Origin: Crossiella equi
Lineage (GTDB): Bacteria > Actinomycetota > Actinomycetes > Mycobacteriales > Pseudonocardiaceae
Direction of reading: 5' to 3'
Assembly (NCBI RefSeq): GCF_017876755.1
Contig: NZ_JAGIOO010000001.1
Coordinates: 8,355,786-8,419,785 of the forward strand
Length of the DNA stretch: 64,000 bases
The notes beneath the pieces were generated by a model. It saw only the letters and a program-made list of their open reading frames with translations, was not told where the DNA came from and made no database searches. The position numbers and the translations under genes were made by a program. Within the stretch, counting starts at the first letter, position 1; each line of letters starts with the position of its first letter. Positions 52,185 through 62,919 of this stretch are shown in pieces.

Positions 52185-52699
52185 GGCCGCCACAGCCCTT
52201 CCAGCTCCGGACCGAGCGCCGCGACGGCACGTTCGGCGAACCCGTCCAGCGAGCAGTCGGCCCGCGCCCCGTCCCCGTCGGCGAGGACACCTCCACCGGG
52301 CGCCTCGGTCACCGACGCGGCTGCCCCGAGCAGGCGGCGGGCCTCGGCGGCCAGCAGTTCCCGCAGGCGCGGGTACTCCGGCCCGTCGCGCAGCCCGCGC
52401 AGCTCCGCGCGGACCTGGGCGCGCAGCAACCCGTAGACCTGCGCGCGGGCACGCAGTTCCGCGGCGTGCACCCGGGCCCGGGCCTGGGCCCGGCGGGCGG
52501 TGGCGGCCGCTGCCCCCTCTGCCGCGCCCTGGGCCCGTGCCCGCTCCCGGATCGCCGCGGCGGCCCGCTCCGCGTCCTCGAGCACCCGTGCCGCGTGGTC
52601 CCCGGCCTGGGCGACGGTCCGCTCCGCGTCGGCACGGGCACGGCGCAGCAGCTCCTCCCGCACCGGGCGCAGCGCGGCGGTGATCTCCGCACCGCTCAT
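52181..52699 (-). CDS. atpE: V/A-type ATPase subunit E (peripheral stalk)
   Basis: 172-aa protein. The first about 95 residues are one long Ala/Arg/Glu-rich helix (LRPVREELLRRARADAERTV; ERAAAAIRERARAQGAAEGA), which pairs with subunit H in the stator; the C-terminal globular part binds B. Sequence identity is low, as usual, and the call rests on shape and position. ATGA overlap with subunit F before it and GTGA with A after it. Confidence 0.78.
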   Translation of the reverse strand: MSGAEITAALRPVREELLRRARADAERTVAQAGDHAARVLEDAERAAAAIRERARAQGAAEGAAAATARRAQARARVHAAELRARAQVYGLLRAQVRAELRGLRDGPEYPRLRELLAAEARRLLGAAASVTEAPGGGVLADGDGARADCSLDGFAERAVAALGPELEGLWRP

Positions 52700-52914
52700 G
52701 CCGGCAACACCACCGTCAGCGGCTCACCGAAGCCACTCACCGCGCCCAGGTGCGCCGCCGCGGCGGGCGTGAGCACGACGACGGCGACGTCCTCGGCCAG
52801 GGCGTGCCAGGCCGCGCGCACCTGTGCCGCGCCCTCCGCGGGGTGCACCACCGCCCCGGCCAGTGCCCAGCCCGCGACCAGTGCCCGCTCCCCGAGCACC
52901 ACCATCCTTGCCAT
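52696..52914 (-). CDS. atpF: V/A-type ATPase subunit F
   Basis: 72-aa small protein, shorter than the usual about 100 aa. MARMVVLGERALVAGWALAG is the Rossmann-like start of subunit F (compare 'IAVIGD-x-x-x-x-GFRLAG'), and DVAVVVLTPAAAAHL is the second strand and helix. It fits the central stalk and may regulate hydrolysis. The C-terminal helix that reaches up into the A3B3 head seems reduced. 2 bp separate it from the K gene. Confidence 0.72.
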   Translation of the reverse strand: MARMVVLGERALVAGWALAGAVVHPAEGAAQVRAAWHALAEDVAVVVLTPAAAAHLGAVSGFGEPLTVVLPA

Positions 52915-52916
52915 GG

Positions 52917-54626
<1,710 letters not shown>

Positions 54627-54640
<14 letters not shown>

Positions 54641-55550
54641 CGAAGACCTCCAGCGCCCGCGCGCCAAGGGTGGCCGCCTCCAGCGCCGCCCGCACGCGCC
54701 AGGCGTCCACGGCGAGGACGGCCACCGTGCCGAGCAGCGTGGCCCGGCCCGGCCGTGGCCGCCGCGACAGCAGCGCGGCGTCCCGGGCCACCCTGGACCA
54801 CCAGCAGAGCTCTGCCCGCCACAGCTCCCCGGGCTCGCTGAGACCGGCCAGCGCCCACCGCGCGGTGGGGTGCAGACCGGTGGTGAAGGCCGTCCACGTC
54901 CCCGTCGCCGCGTGCTCGCCGAGCAGGGCGCGGGCCCGCCGAGCCACCGGCTCAGGCAGCGGGGCACCGGCCGCGAACCGTTGTCGGGCCACGAGCAGCG
55001 CGGCACCACCCGCCGCCCACGCGGCGGCCTCGGGCACCGCGGCCCACACCCTTGCCGCCCACGACAGCCCCATCGACACGGCGACCGCGGCGGGTGTGCC
55101 CTCGCCCGGGTCCTGCCACGGGGTCGCCGCCAGTGCCGCCCGCAGTGCCGCCGGTGACCCCGCCTCGGCCGCCCGGGGCGAGGCAGTGGCGAGCCTGCCG
55201 AGCTCGAAGGGCCGCCCGGCCGTCTGGCCCGCCAGCGCCCGGGCCCGCTCCACGACGTTGGCGATCTCGAACCAGCCCGCCAGTCTCCGGACCAGTTCGG
55301 CGCCTTCCCTCGGTTGCCACCCCGCGAGCACCCGGAGGTGCCACAGCGTGGCGGCGGCGATCCCGTGCTCGGCCTCGGCAAGGGACTGGCCGCCGCGGAC
55401 CGACCGGCCGTAGGGCCCCAGGGCGAGCACGTCGACGGCCTCGGTCGTCGAGGACCGGGACGCGAGCCGGCGGGCGTCCGCGGTGCCCAGCGCTCGTCGC
55501 AGCAGCGCCCGCCCGCGCACGTGACCGGTGAGCCAGCCGGCACCCATCAC
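54627..55550 (-). CDS. atpC: V/A-type ATPase subunit C (AC39/d-like)
   Basis: 307-aa helical protein in the place of subunit C. The pattern GHVRGRALLRRALG, LWHLRVLAGWQPREGAELVR, then RLAGWFEIANVVERARAL is that of the AC39 family, in which a short loop and 'E-x-x-N' helix recur three times. It links the central stalk to the K ring. Similarity is weak and the operon position is the stronger argument. GTG at 55550 overlaps the stop of the H gene (GTGA). Confidence 0.78.
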
Positions 55551-55987
55551 GGCCCCGCCGTGCGCTCGCCGAGCCGGTCGAGCGTGTCCCGGGCCCGCTG
55601 GACCGCCCGTGCGACATAGGCGGGCAACCGCTCCTGGCCCCGGAGACGCACCCGCTCGGCGGCCTCCGCCGCTGCCCGCCTGGCGTCTTCCTCCTCCCGG
55701 GCCGCGTCGGCCCGGGCCCGTGCCGCAGCCTCCGCCCGCACGCTCTCGGCCTTGTGGCCGGCCTCGGCGACGAGCGCGTCAGCACGCCGCCGGGCCTCGG
55801 CACGGACGCACCGGCCCTCGGCCGCGGCGCGCTGCCGGATGCCCGCCGCTTCCCGCTCGCTGCCGGCGAGGAGGTCGAACACGGAGGCCAGCTCACGCTC
55901 GCGGTCGGCCGCCCGGTCGACGGGAACGCCCGGCGCTCCCGGTACACCCGCGGGGCGGAACCGCTCCAGGAAGTCGCGAAGTCCCAC
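55547..55987 (-). CDS. atpH: V/A-type ATPase subunit H/G-like (peripheral stalk helix)
   Basis: 146-aa protein, mostly one Ala/Glu/Arg-rich helix (RELASVFDLLAGSEREAAGI; ADALVAEAGHKAESVRAEAA; AREEEDARRAAAEAAERVRL) as in the stator subunit H of Thermus or NtpF of Enterococcus. First gene of the operon; GGAGG lies 9 nt before the GTG at 55987. About 60-100 bp upstream are two DosR-like boxes. Operon order H-C-I-K-F-E-A-B-D resembles other bacterial V-ATPase operons. Confidence 0.78.
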   Translation of the reverse strand: MGLRDFLERFRPAGVPGAPGVPVDRAADRERELASVFDLLAGSEREAAGIRQRAAAEGRCVRAEARRRADALVAEAGHKAESVRAEAAARARADAAREEEDARRAAAEAAERVRLRGQERLPAYVARAVQRARDTLDRLGERTAGP

Positions 55988-56050
55988 TGGTCCACACCTC
56001 CACCGCTCGTGCCCGAGACGATGTTCAACCGAGCCCGCGAGAGGCATCCA

Positions 56051-56087
56051 GGGACGAATTCCCCCCATCGGCGGGGACCTTCGTCCC
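56051..56087. promoter_or_regulatory. two DosR/DevR-like boxes before the V-ATPase operon
   Basis: GGGACCTTCGTCCC (56074-56087) is a perfect GGGAC-N4-GTCCC palindrome and fits the mycobacterial consensus GGGACTTTNGNCCC in all but one centre base. GGGACGAATTCCCC (56051-56064) is a second, weaker copy, 23 bp apart centre to centre. They are 64-100 bp before the first gene start (55987, - strand), a good distance for activation. The rest of the 276-bp gap shows no gene. Confidence 0.65.
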
Positions 56088-56263
56088 GTCCCGCCCGGAC
56101 CGGCGGGCACCCGGTGCCCGGCGCCGACGATTGCGCCCGGCCGCGTCGCCACCGCACCGGCGGCCGGTGCGCCGGGCCGGTGGTTCTCGACGCCGCTGCC
56201 ACCAGGTGCTGCTGGACCGCGTCCCCGGGGATCCGGGTGGTCCCGCCGGACGGGCCGGGCACG

Positions 56264-57424
56264 CTACGGCCGGTTGGCCAGCACCCGTCCGCCCACCACG
56301 GTGACCACACCCGCCACCACCACGGTCAGCAGGCCCACGCGCAGGCCCACGCCGTCCGCGATGAGGCCGACCAGCGGCGGGGAGATGAGGAAGCCGATGC
56401 GCAGAAGCCAGCTGACCACGGTGAGGCCGACGCCGTGGGGCAGGCCCGGCAGCTCGTCGGCGGTGTGCATGGCCGCCGGGATCAGGGTCGCCACGCCGAA
56501 CCCGGCCAGCGCGAACCCGGCCAGCGTGGTGCCCACGGTGGGGAAGGCCAGGGCCACACCCATGCCCACCGCGGTCAGCGCGCCCCCGAACCGGACGACC
56601 GCGCGCTGGCCGAAGCGGTCCACCGCCCGGTCGCCGGTGAGCCTGCCCGCGGTCATGGCCACCTGCATGGCCACGAACGCCAGGCCCGCCGTGGCGGCCG
56701 TGGTCCGCAGGCTGTCGCTGAGGTAGACCGCGCCCCACGAGGCGCCCGCGTCCTCCACGAACGCGCCGCAGGTCGCCAGCAGGCTCAGCACCGCCAGCAT
56801 GCGGATCGCCGGGCCCCGCACCGCGCGCAGGGACGGGCTCCCGGCGCGGTCGGCGTTGTCCGGCCCGGACAGCAGGAAGCGGTACGCGGCCAGCGAGACC
56901 AGGGTGAACAGGCCCGCCGAGACGCCCAGGTGCACCGGCAGCGGCACGGCCAGACCGGCCGCCGCGGTGCCCATCAGACCGCCGGTGACCGCGCCGATGC
57001 TCCACAGGCCGTGGAAGGAGTTCACGATCGAGCGGCCGTAGCCGCGCTGCACCCGCAGGCCGTGCGCGTTCTGCGCCACGTCGGCCAGCGCGTCCATCAC
57101 CCCGGCCAGGAACAGCGCCGTGGCCAGCGCGAACCACACCGGCGACACCGAGGCCAGCACGGTGGCCCCGGCCAGCAGGATGTTGCCCAGCGTGGCCACC
57201 CGCGCCGAGCCGAACCGCCGCGTGGCCACCCCGGCCAGCAGCCCCGCCAGCAGGGCGCCCAGGGGCATCCCGGCCAGCGCGGTGCCCAGTTCGGCGTTGT
57301 TGAGCAGCAGCTCGTCCTTGAGCTGCGGGTAGCGGGGCACGAGGTTGGCGTAGACCGCGCCGTTGGTCAGGAACACGGCCGCCACGGCCGCGCGGGCACG
57401 GCGTAGCTCGGTGGTGGGTGGCAC
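56264..57424 (-). CDS. MFS transporter (YbjJ/FucP-like)
   Basis: 386-aa, 12-helix membrane protein. ANLVPRYPQLKDELLLNNAE after TM1, GVATRRFGSARVATLGN in the first cytoplasmic loop and SFHGLWSIGAVTGGLMG in TM5 are features of the YbjJ-like MFS group. Substrate unknown; sugar or drug efflux are both known for relatives. It follows the TetR gene on the same strand, with an 18-bp inverted repeat in the 93-bp gap. Confidence 0.88.
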   Translation of the reverse strand: MPPTTELRRARAAVAAVFLTNGAVYANLVPRYPQLKDELLLNNAELGTALAGMPLGALLAGLLAGVATRRFGSARVATLGNILLAGATVLASVSPVWFALATALFLAGVMDALADVAQNAHGLRVQRGYGRSIVNSFHGLWSIGAVTGGLMGTAAAGLAVPLPVHLGVSAGLFTLVSLAAYRFLLSGPDNADRAGSPSLRAVRGPAIRMLAVLSLLATCGAFVEDAGASWGAVYLSDSLRTTAATAGLAFVAMQVAMTAGRLTGDRAVDRFGQRAVVRFGGALTAVGMGVALAFPTVGTTLAGFALAGFGVATLIPAAMHTADELPGLPHGVGLTVVSWLLRIGFLISPPLVGLIADGVGLRVGLLTVVVAGVVTVVGGRVLANRP

Positions 57425-57452
57425 AGGGGATTCCTTGTCAGAGCAGGGAGTC

Positions 57453-57519
57453 AGGTCGCGTCCGGTGGATCTTGCGCACGCTCTTCGGGCCCGCGCACAA
57501 CATCCACCGGATGCGACCT
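57453..57519. promoter_or_regulatory. 18-bp inverted repeat between TetR and MFS genes
   Basis: AGGTCGCGTCCGGTGGAT (57453-57470) and ATCCACCGGATGCGACCT (57502-57519) match as inverted repeat in 17 of 18 positions, with a 31-nt spacer. The second arm overlaps the TetR stop codon. It may be a terminator hairpin or two half-sites of an operator for the TetR protein in front of the MFS gene. Confidence 0.6.
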
Positions 57520-58066
57520 AGCCCAGCAGGCGCAGCACGGCGGCGCGGACCTGGTCCGGGGTCATCGGGTCGGTGGACAGGGCGCTGTGCAGCACCAGGC
57601 CCTCCAGCAGGGCGTCCAGCTGGCGGGCGGTGACCGGGTCGAAGTGGCGTTCCAGGGCCCGGCGGCTGCGGCCCATCCAGGCCTGGGTGACCTCGCGCAG
57701 CGCGGGCCGGCGCGCGGCCGCCCCGTACAGCTCGATGGTCAGCACCAGGTCGTGCGTGTCGCTGAGCAGGTCCGCGCACACGTGCTCGATCACCGCCTCG
57801 GTGGCCGCGGCGGTGTCCGGTGCCTGGTCCATGCGCTGCTCGAACATCCGCGCCACGCCGTCCGCGTGCCGGGTGAACGCCTCCGCCAGCACCTCCTCCA
57901 GGGAGGCGAAGTGGTAGGTCATCGAGCCCAGCGGCACGTCGGCGGCACGCGCGATGTCCCGGTGCGAGGTGGCGGCCACCCCGCGCTCGGCGATCACGGC
58001 CAGCGCGGTGGTGATGAGCCGGTCCCGCCTGCCCGGGTCGTGCCGCCGGGCCCGCCGCTCGGTCAC
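57518..58066 (-). CDS. TetR-family transcriptional regulator
   Basis: 182-aa repressor. The HTH is at about 14-60 (RDRLITTALAVIAERGVAAT; IARAADVPLGSMTYHFASLE). The C-terminal ligand domain is of the TetR_C type found next to MFS exporters. GTG at 58066 overlaps the stop of the O-acetyltransferase gene (GTGA), so it ends a coupled run: nucleotidyltransferase, acetyltransferase, TetR, and probably MFS. Confidence 0.9.
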   Translation of the reverse strand: MTERRARRHDPGRRDRLITTALAVIAERGVAATSHRDIARAADVPLGSMTYHFASLEEVLAEAFTRHADGVARMFEQRMDQAPDTAAATEAVIEHVCADLLSDTHDLVLTIELYGAAARRPALREVTQAWMGRSRRALERHFDPVTARQLDALLEGLVLHSALSTDPMTPDQVRAAVLRLLG

Positions 58067-58632
58067 GTGCCGATGTGCTTGATCACGCGGGCCGGGGTGC
58101 CGACCGCGACCACGTTGGCGGGCAGGTCCCGTGAGACCACCGAACCCCCGCCCACCACGGTGTTCTCCCCGATCGTGACCCCGGGCAGCACCAGCACGCC
58201 GCTGCCCAGCCACACGTTGTCCCCGATGGTGATCGGTTTGGCCGACTCCCACTTGGCCCGGCGCAGCTCCGGGTCGATGGGGTGCACCGGCGTCACCAGC
58301 TGCACGTTCGTGCCGATCTGCACGTCCTCGCCGATGGTGATGGTGGCGACGTCCAGGGCGACGAGGCCGTAGTTGACGAAGCTGCGCGCGCCGATGTGGA
58401 TGTGCTTGCCGTAGTCGACGCGGACGGGGGAGCGGACTTCGACCTCCGGGCCCACCGAGCCCAGCATCTCCTCCAGCAGCCGCCTGCGCCGCTCCGGGTC
58501 GCGCACCGAGCACGCGTTGTAGTCCTCGGCCCGTTCGCTGGCCCGCAGGAAGGCCTCGGCGAGCTCGGGGTCGCTGGCCAGGTACAGGTCACCGGCGAGC
58601 ATGCGCTCGCGCTGGGTGCGGCCGTCGGTCAT
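58063..58632 (-). CDS. sugar O-acetyltransferase (maltose/NodL type, hexapeptide repeat)
   Basis: 189-aa enzyme with a left-handed beta helix. The Mac domain (RERMLAGDLYLASDPELAEA) opens it; hexapeptide repeats follow (VATITIGEDVQIGTNVQLV; ITIGDNVWLGSGVLVLPGVT). The catalytic His is in TPVHPID. It acetylates a hydroxyl of a sugar, or, in related xenobiotic acetyltransferases, an antibiotic. ATG at 58632 overlaps the stop of the ANT(6)-like gene (ATGA). Confidence 0.9.
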   Translation of the reverse strand: MTDGRTQRERMLAGDLYLASDPELAEAFLRASERAEDYNACSVRDPERRRRLLEEMLGSVGPEVEVRSPVRVDYGKHIHIGARSFVNYGLVALDVATITIGEDVQIGTNVQLVTPVHPIDPELRRAKWESAKPITIGDNVWLGSGVLVLPGVTIGENTVVGGGSVVSRDLPANVVAVGTPARVIKHIGT

Positions 58633-59441
58633 GTGTACGAGCGTACATAAAGCTGGGGGAGGACCGCCAGCTCCGGTTCGGCCCGGTAGGAGAACCCGTG
58701 CGCCCGGGCGACCGCGCGGGACAGCTCGGCGAACAGCTCGCCCGTGGCGTGCGCGGCGGCCCGGGCGCCCTCGGCGTCGAAGGAGCCGAACAGCGCGGCC
58801 AGCCTCGGCCACACCTCCGGGGCCCAGGTCCGCATGCGGGTGCCGCCGTGCCAGGTGTCGTCCGCGCCCAAGGCCCGCGCGTACCACTCGATGACCGTCT
58901 CCAGCAGCTGTTTGCAGGTGGCGTCGCGGGACTTGACCACCCACAGCTCCCCGCGCGCCAGGTAGCGCGGCAGGTGCGCGAGCTCGAACCAGAACTCCGC
59001 ACACAGCTCCTGGAACTCCTCCTCGGTCGGCGGCTCCGGCGGGATCGGGCCCTCCGGCGCGGGCAGCCGGGCGGCCAGGCCCTCCGGGTCGTGCAGCACC
59101 TGGTAGCCGCGCGAGTGCAGGTCGTCCAGCCCCGCCGCCAGCTCGTCCAGGCGCGCCAGCGGCAGCAGCTGGAAGTCGGCCTTCTCGCCGCTGGTGAACA
59201 GCACCAGCCGGGCCGGGTTCCGGTACGGACCCTCCAGCCCGACGCTGACCAGCACCTCGCCCAGCTCGGAGAGCCAGTCGCCGTCCCCGTACCGTTCCGG
59301 GTTCTCCGTGTAGACCTCGATGTCGTGGTCGGAGTGCTCGTCCCGCGTGCCGTCCTGTCGGGCGCGCGAGCCGGTGCGCAGCACCAGCCGGATGTCCGCG
59401 CGCCCGGCGGCCCAGGCGGCCAGCCCAGCCTCGGTGATCAT
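58629..59441 (-). CDS. aminoglycoside 6-adenylyltransferase-like nucleotidyltransferase
   Basis: 270-aa protein of the Adenyl_transf (ANT6/AadE/AadK) family. LRTGSRARQDGTRDEHSDHD has the GS-x(10)-D-x-D nucleotidyltransferase motif (about 21-40); ARGELWVVKSRDATCKQLLE and IEWYARA are the conserved helical part. It may transfer AMP to streptomycin-like antibiotics or to an unknown substrate; resistance should not be assumed. It heads the overlapping run with the O-acetyltransferase, TetR and MFS genes. TGTACG-2-CGTACA (58634-58647) lies in its 3' end. Confidence 0.82.
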   Translation of the reverse strand: MITEAGLAAWAAGRADIRLVLRTGSRARQDGTRDEHSDHDIEVYTENPERYGDGDWLSELGEVLVSVGLEGPYRNPARLVLFTSGEKADFQLLPLARLDELAAGLDDLHSRGYQVLHDPEGLAARLPAPEGPIPPEPPTEEEFQELCAEFWFELAHLPRYLARGELWVVKSRDATCKQLLETVIEWYARALGADDTWHGGTRMRTWAPEVWPRLAALFGSFDAEGARAAAHATGELFAELSRAVARAHGFSYRAEPELAVLPQLYVRSYT

Positions 59442-59451
59442 GGCCCCGACG

Positions 59452-60387
59452 CTACCCGGCCCAGGCCACCAGCTGCTCGCGGCGGACCGGGGCGCGCAGC
59501 TGCTGGATGGCCTGCTTCTCCAGCTGCCGCACCCGTTCCCGGGTCAGGCCCACGTACTCGGCGACCTCCTGCAACGTGTGCTGCTTGCCGTCGTGCAGGC
59601 CGTAGCGCAACGTGATGATCATCGCCTCGCGCGGGGCCAGGGTGTCGATGAGCGCGCGCAGCTCCCGGGCGAAGGCGCCGTACTCGACCACGTCCGCGGC
59701 CTGGAGCACCTCGGTGTCCTCGATCAGGTCGCCGACCCGGGTCTCCCCGGTGTCCCCGACCGGGGTGTCCAGGCTGATCGCGTCCTTGGCCAGCCCACGC
59801 AGCTCGGTCACCCGCTTCTCGGTGGTCCCGGCCGCCTCGGCGACCTCGGCCGCGGTGGGCTCGCGGTGCAGGCGCAGCTGCAGGGTGCGCTCGGTCTTGG
59901 CCACCTTGGTCAGCTCCTCCACCACGTGCACCGGCAGCCGCACGCCCCGGCTCTGCATGGCGATGCCGCGGTCCACCGCCTGCCGGATCCACCAGGTGGC
60001 GTAGGTGGAGAACTTGAATCCCTTGGCGTAGTCGAACTTCTCCACGGCGCGGATGAGCCCGAGGTTGCCTTCCTGGATGAGGTCCAGGAAGGACAGCCCG
60101 CGCCGCTGGTACTTGCGCGCCACCGACACCACCAGGCGCAGGTTGGCGCGGATCATGTGGTCCTTGGCGAGCTGGCCCTCCCGCACGACCCGCGCCAGCT
60201 CCGGGTCGGAGCGCGCCCCGGTGCGCAGCAGCTCGGCGGCGTACACCCCGGCCTCGATGCGCCGGGCCAGCACCACCTCCTCCGGCGCGGTCAGCAGCTT
60301 GGTCGAGCCCACCTGGCGCAGGTACTGGGTGAGCAGCCCGCGTTCGTCGTCCAGCTCGGCCGGTTCGGCACGCTTGGTCGTCGTCAT
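59452..60387 (-). CDS. group 2 sigma-70 factor (HrdB/SigB-like)
   Basis: 311-aa sigma factor without region 1.1. Region 2 has [40 protein letters not shown] and [12 protein letters not shown]; region 3 [16 protein letters not shown]; region 4 [20 protein letters not shown]. These match the principal sigma almost to the letter in 2.3-2.4, so it should read similar -10/-35 promoters, probably in stress or stationary phase. Similar proteins are HrdA/C/D of Streptomyces and SigB of mycobacteria. Divergent from a 99-aa gene. Confidence 0.93.
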   Translation of the reverse strand: MTTTKRAEPAELDDERGLLTQYLRQVGSTKLLTAPEEVVLARRIEAGVYAAELLRTGARSDPELARVVREGQLAKDHMIRANLRLVVSVARKYQRRGLSFLDLIQEGNLGLIRAVEKFDYAKGFKFSTYATWWIRQAVDRGIAMQSRGVRLPVHVVEELTKVAKTERTLQLRLHREPTAAEVAEAAGTTEKRVTELRGLAKDAISLDTPVGDTGETRVGDLIEDTEVLQAADVVEYGAFARELRALIDTLAPREAMIITLRYGLHDGKQHTLQEVAEYVGLTRERVRQLEKQAIQQLRAPVRREQLVAWAG

Positions 60388-60459
60388 GCCGGTTCACCTC
60401 CCACCGGATGGGTTAACCGCTTCGGCACGTGGTAACCGGGGTGTGAGGAGGTGGAAGGT

Positions 60460-60759
60460 ATGAGCCAGCACGTGGACATCAAGGCGATGGCCGCACACGA
60501 GTTCGCCGCGACGGTGGAAGAGGGCCGCGAGACCACCCACCACCGGGTGGTTCTCCCGGAGGAGTTCGCCGAGGAGATCCGCGTCCAGACCGACCAACCG
60601 GCCGTCCCGGATCACCGGATCGTGTCGGAGTCGCTGTCGTTCCTGCTGTCGCACTCGCGCAACACCGAGCTGCCGCACGACATCGACCTGTCCCGCGTGA
60701 GCGGCCAGGACGAACGGTTCCTGCCCGAGCTCCGCGACCGCTTGGTGGCACTGGCATAG
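60460..60759 (+). CDS. small hypothetical protein
   Basis: 99-aa acidic protein, start MSQHVDIKAMAAHEFAATVE. DIKAMAAHEFAATVEEGRET and the second half (SESLSFLLSHSRNTELPHDI) are helical, without known domain. The ATG at 60460 is preceded by GAGGAGGTGGAAGG. It is divergent from the sigma factor with a 72-bp gap and may be controlled by it. A conserved actinobacterial protein of unknown role is the most I can say. Confidence 0.72.
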   Translation: MSQHVDIKAMAAHEFAATVEEGRETTHHRVVLPEEFAEEIRVQTDQPAVPDHRIVSESLSFLLSHSRNTELPHDIDLSRVSGQDERFLPELRDRLVALA

Positions 60760-60825
60760 GTCCTGGTTGGACGGCCCGATCCGGGGGTATCCCGCCTTGC
60801 CGGGAACACCACGGGGAGGTCAGCC

Positions 60826-60933
60826 ATGGGGCGACACCGCTGGAACGAGCAGGATGAGACGCAGTGGAGCGCCGCCACGCTCACCAAACCGCGGGAGGAG
60901 GCCGAACCCGCGCCGGAAGACCTGCAGGACTGA
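60826..60933 (+). CDS. 35-aa small protein
   Basis: Short reading frame MGRHRWNEQDETQWSAATL, followed by acidic Pro/Glu-rich residues to DLQD. GGGGAGG is 5 nt before the ATG, a strong site for so short a frame. Third codon positions are mostly G/C but the sequence also has AAA and CAG codons. It stands between the 99-aa gene and the FAD monooxygenase. Function unknown. Confidence 0.5.
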   Translation: MGRHRWNEQDETQWSAATLTKPREEAEPAPEDLQD

Positions 60934-60974
60934 CCGGGCAGCCGCCCACGGCCCGCGCCCGCTACCGTGTGTGA

Positions 60975-62222
60975 GTGCGTGCGAACTGCGTTGTCGTGGG
61001 CGGCGGCCCCGGCGGCCTGCTGCTGACCTACCTGCTGGCCAGGGCGGGCGTCCCGGTGACGCTGCTGGAGGCCGCGCCGGACTTCGACCGCGACTTCCGC
61101 GGCGACTCCCTGCACCCGTACACCCTGGAGCTCCTGGACTCCCTCGGGCTGGCCGGGGACCTGCTGGCGCTGCCGCACCACCCGGCCCGCCGGTTCCGGT
61201 TCCACACGCCCAAGGGCACGATCACCGTGGCCGACTACGAGGGCCTGGCCTCGCCGTTCCCGTACGTGGCGCTGATGCCGCAGGTGCGCTTCCTGGACTT
61301 CCTGGCGACCGCGGTCGCGGCGCTGCCCGAGGGCGAGATCCGCATGGGCGCCAAGGTGGTCGACCTGACCCGTGACGGCGACCGCGTGACCGGTGTGCGC
61401 TACCGGGACGGCTCCGGTGAGCACGAGCTGTCCGCCGCGGTGGTCATCGGCGCGGACGGCCGGTACTCCCGCATGCGCCGCCTGGCCGACCTGCCGGTGG
61501 AGTCCCTGGGCGCGAGCAGCGACCTGCTGTGGTTCCGCCTGCCCCGCGAACCGGCGGACCCGCCGGAGGCCGACGTGGACCTGTTCTTCGGGCGCGACCA
61601 CTACGTGGCGTTGCTGGGCGGTGTGGACGACTGGCAGGTCGGCTACACCCTGCCCAAAGGCGGCTTCCCGCAAGCGAAACGGGCGGGCGTGGAGCCTATC
61701 CGGGCATTCGTGCGCACCCACGTGCCGTGGCTGGCCCCGCGCATCGAGGCGCTGACCTCCTTCGACCAGATCACCCTGCTGTCCCTGGAGATCGCCCGCG
61801 CCGCCCGCTGGCACCGCCCGGGTGTGCTGCTGATCGGCGACGCGGCCCACGTGATCTCCCCGGTGGGCGGCAACGGCATCCTGATGGCCGTCCAGGACGC
61901 GGTGGCCACCGCCAACCACCTCGTGCCCGCGCTGCGTGAGGGCACGGTCACCGAAGAGGTGCTGGCGGCGGTCCAAGCCGAACGCGAACCGGCGATCACC
62001 GCGGTCCAGGCCGACCAGGTCCGCATCGAAGGCCGCGTGGCCAAGGCCCGCGACCAGGGCCGTTCGCTGTCCCCGCCGGGCTTCCTGCGCCTGGTCACGG
62101 CCCTGCCCTGGGTGCGCCGCCGCTCCGCGCGCCGCAACGCCTACGGCCCCAACCCGCCCGCCCTGCTACACCAGCCCCCGCCCGCCGGTGCGGGAAGTGA
62201 CCGAACCGGTTCCAACGCCTGA
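60975..62222 (+). CDS. FAD-dependent monooxygenase (PHBH/UbiH fold)
   Basis: 415-aa flavoprotein. CVVVGGGPGGLLLTYLLARA (residues 5-24) binds the ADP part of FAD; VVIGADGRYSRMRRLA (about 156-171) is the DG motif, and GVLLIGDAAHVISPVGGNGI (about 282-301) the GD motif. It resembles PgaE/MhpA-like aromatic hydroxylases and 2-polyprenylphenol-type enzymes that use NAD(P)H and O2. The substrate is unknown and there is no pathway beside it. GTG start; the C-terminal 40 residues are Pro/Arg-rich and probably disordered. Confidence 0.9.
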   Translation: MRANCVVVGGGPGGLLLTYLLARAGVPVTLLEAAPDFDRDFRGDSLHPYTLELLDSLGLAGDLLALPHHPARRFRFHTPKGTITVADYEGLASPFPYVALMPQVRFLDFLATAVAALPEGEIRMGAKVVDLTRDGDRVTGVRYRDGSGEHELSAAVVIGADGRYSRMRRLADLPVESLGASSDLLWFRLPREPADPPEADVDLFFGRDHYVALLGGVDDWQVGYTLPKGGFPQAKRAGVEPIRAFVRTHVPWLAPRIEALTSFDQITLLSLEIARAARWHRPGVLLIGDAAHVISPVGGNGILMAVQDAVATANHLVPALREGTVTEEVLAAVQAEREPAITAVQADQVRIEGRVAKARDQGRSLSPPGFLRLVTALPWVRRRSARRNAYGPNPPALLHQPPPAGAGSDRTGSNA

Positions 62223-62439
62223 ACGTTCGGGCAGAATCCCCTGAACCGCGTTGCCCGGACCCGAATGCCGTTCATACTCGAAACACCTCGGATACACCCG
62301 CACCGGGCGACCGCCAACGCCACCCCCAGGGCAGGACCGGTCGAACCCCACCCGGTGTGCGGGCGGGGTCGGCGGCATTCCCCCTGGCCGCCGACCCCGG
62401 CCCCTGCACCCCGCTGCCCGCCTTCTCCCGGTCCACGTC

Positions 62440-62600
62440 CGGCACCACCCCGCGCCGCCGGTCCCGGAACGACAGCATCGGCGCGGCCATCATCGTGGTC
62501 ACCAGTGCCACCACGACCAGTGCGCTCAACAGGGCTGGGTCATGATGCCCGCGGCCAGGCCGACCTCGGCGTCGGGAAAGGTGACCGGGTCCTGGCCGTT
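62440..62600 (-). pseudogene. cation/proton antiporter (CPA2) remnant
   Basis: The - strand encodes AEVGLAAGIMTQ and, after a frame change near 62537, PALLSALVVVALVTTMMAAP then MLSFRDRRRG. This matches the last membrane helices of KefB/CPA2-type Na+/H+ antiporters ('G-x-x-LGVI-x-x-x-LFSALVVMALVTT'). The rest of the gene is not found; the frame is broken and there is no start. The 794-bp stretch 62223-63016 holds no intact gene. Confidence 0.5.
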
Positions 62601-62919
62601 GACCGCCTCGACGAGCCTCACCACGTGCCCCTCCGCACCCACCTGGCCGGGGCCAGCTCCTCCCGCGACCGCGCCGTCGCCACGCCCACGACGCACCGGC
62701 TGACTGATCTCGTTGGGAGAGATGAACAACAGCGGGCGCACGGGCGGGTCGAGGACGTGGCGCCGCTCGTGCCGGCCGGCGGCGGCACCGCGGTGATCCC
62801 CGGCGGCCCGCCCGGCTGCGCGCCACCGCGAGCCTGCCGACACCAGGCGTACGGGCGGACCGAGCGGGGACGAGCACCCTGCCCACCCGGGTGGACGTGC
62901 TCGCCCACCCGAGGCCGTG

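Noticed and set aside
58629-59441. Aminoglycoside resistance as firm function
   Set aside because: The ANT(6) family also contains proteins of unknown substrate; only the family can be stated.
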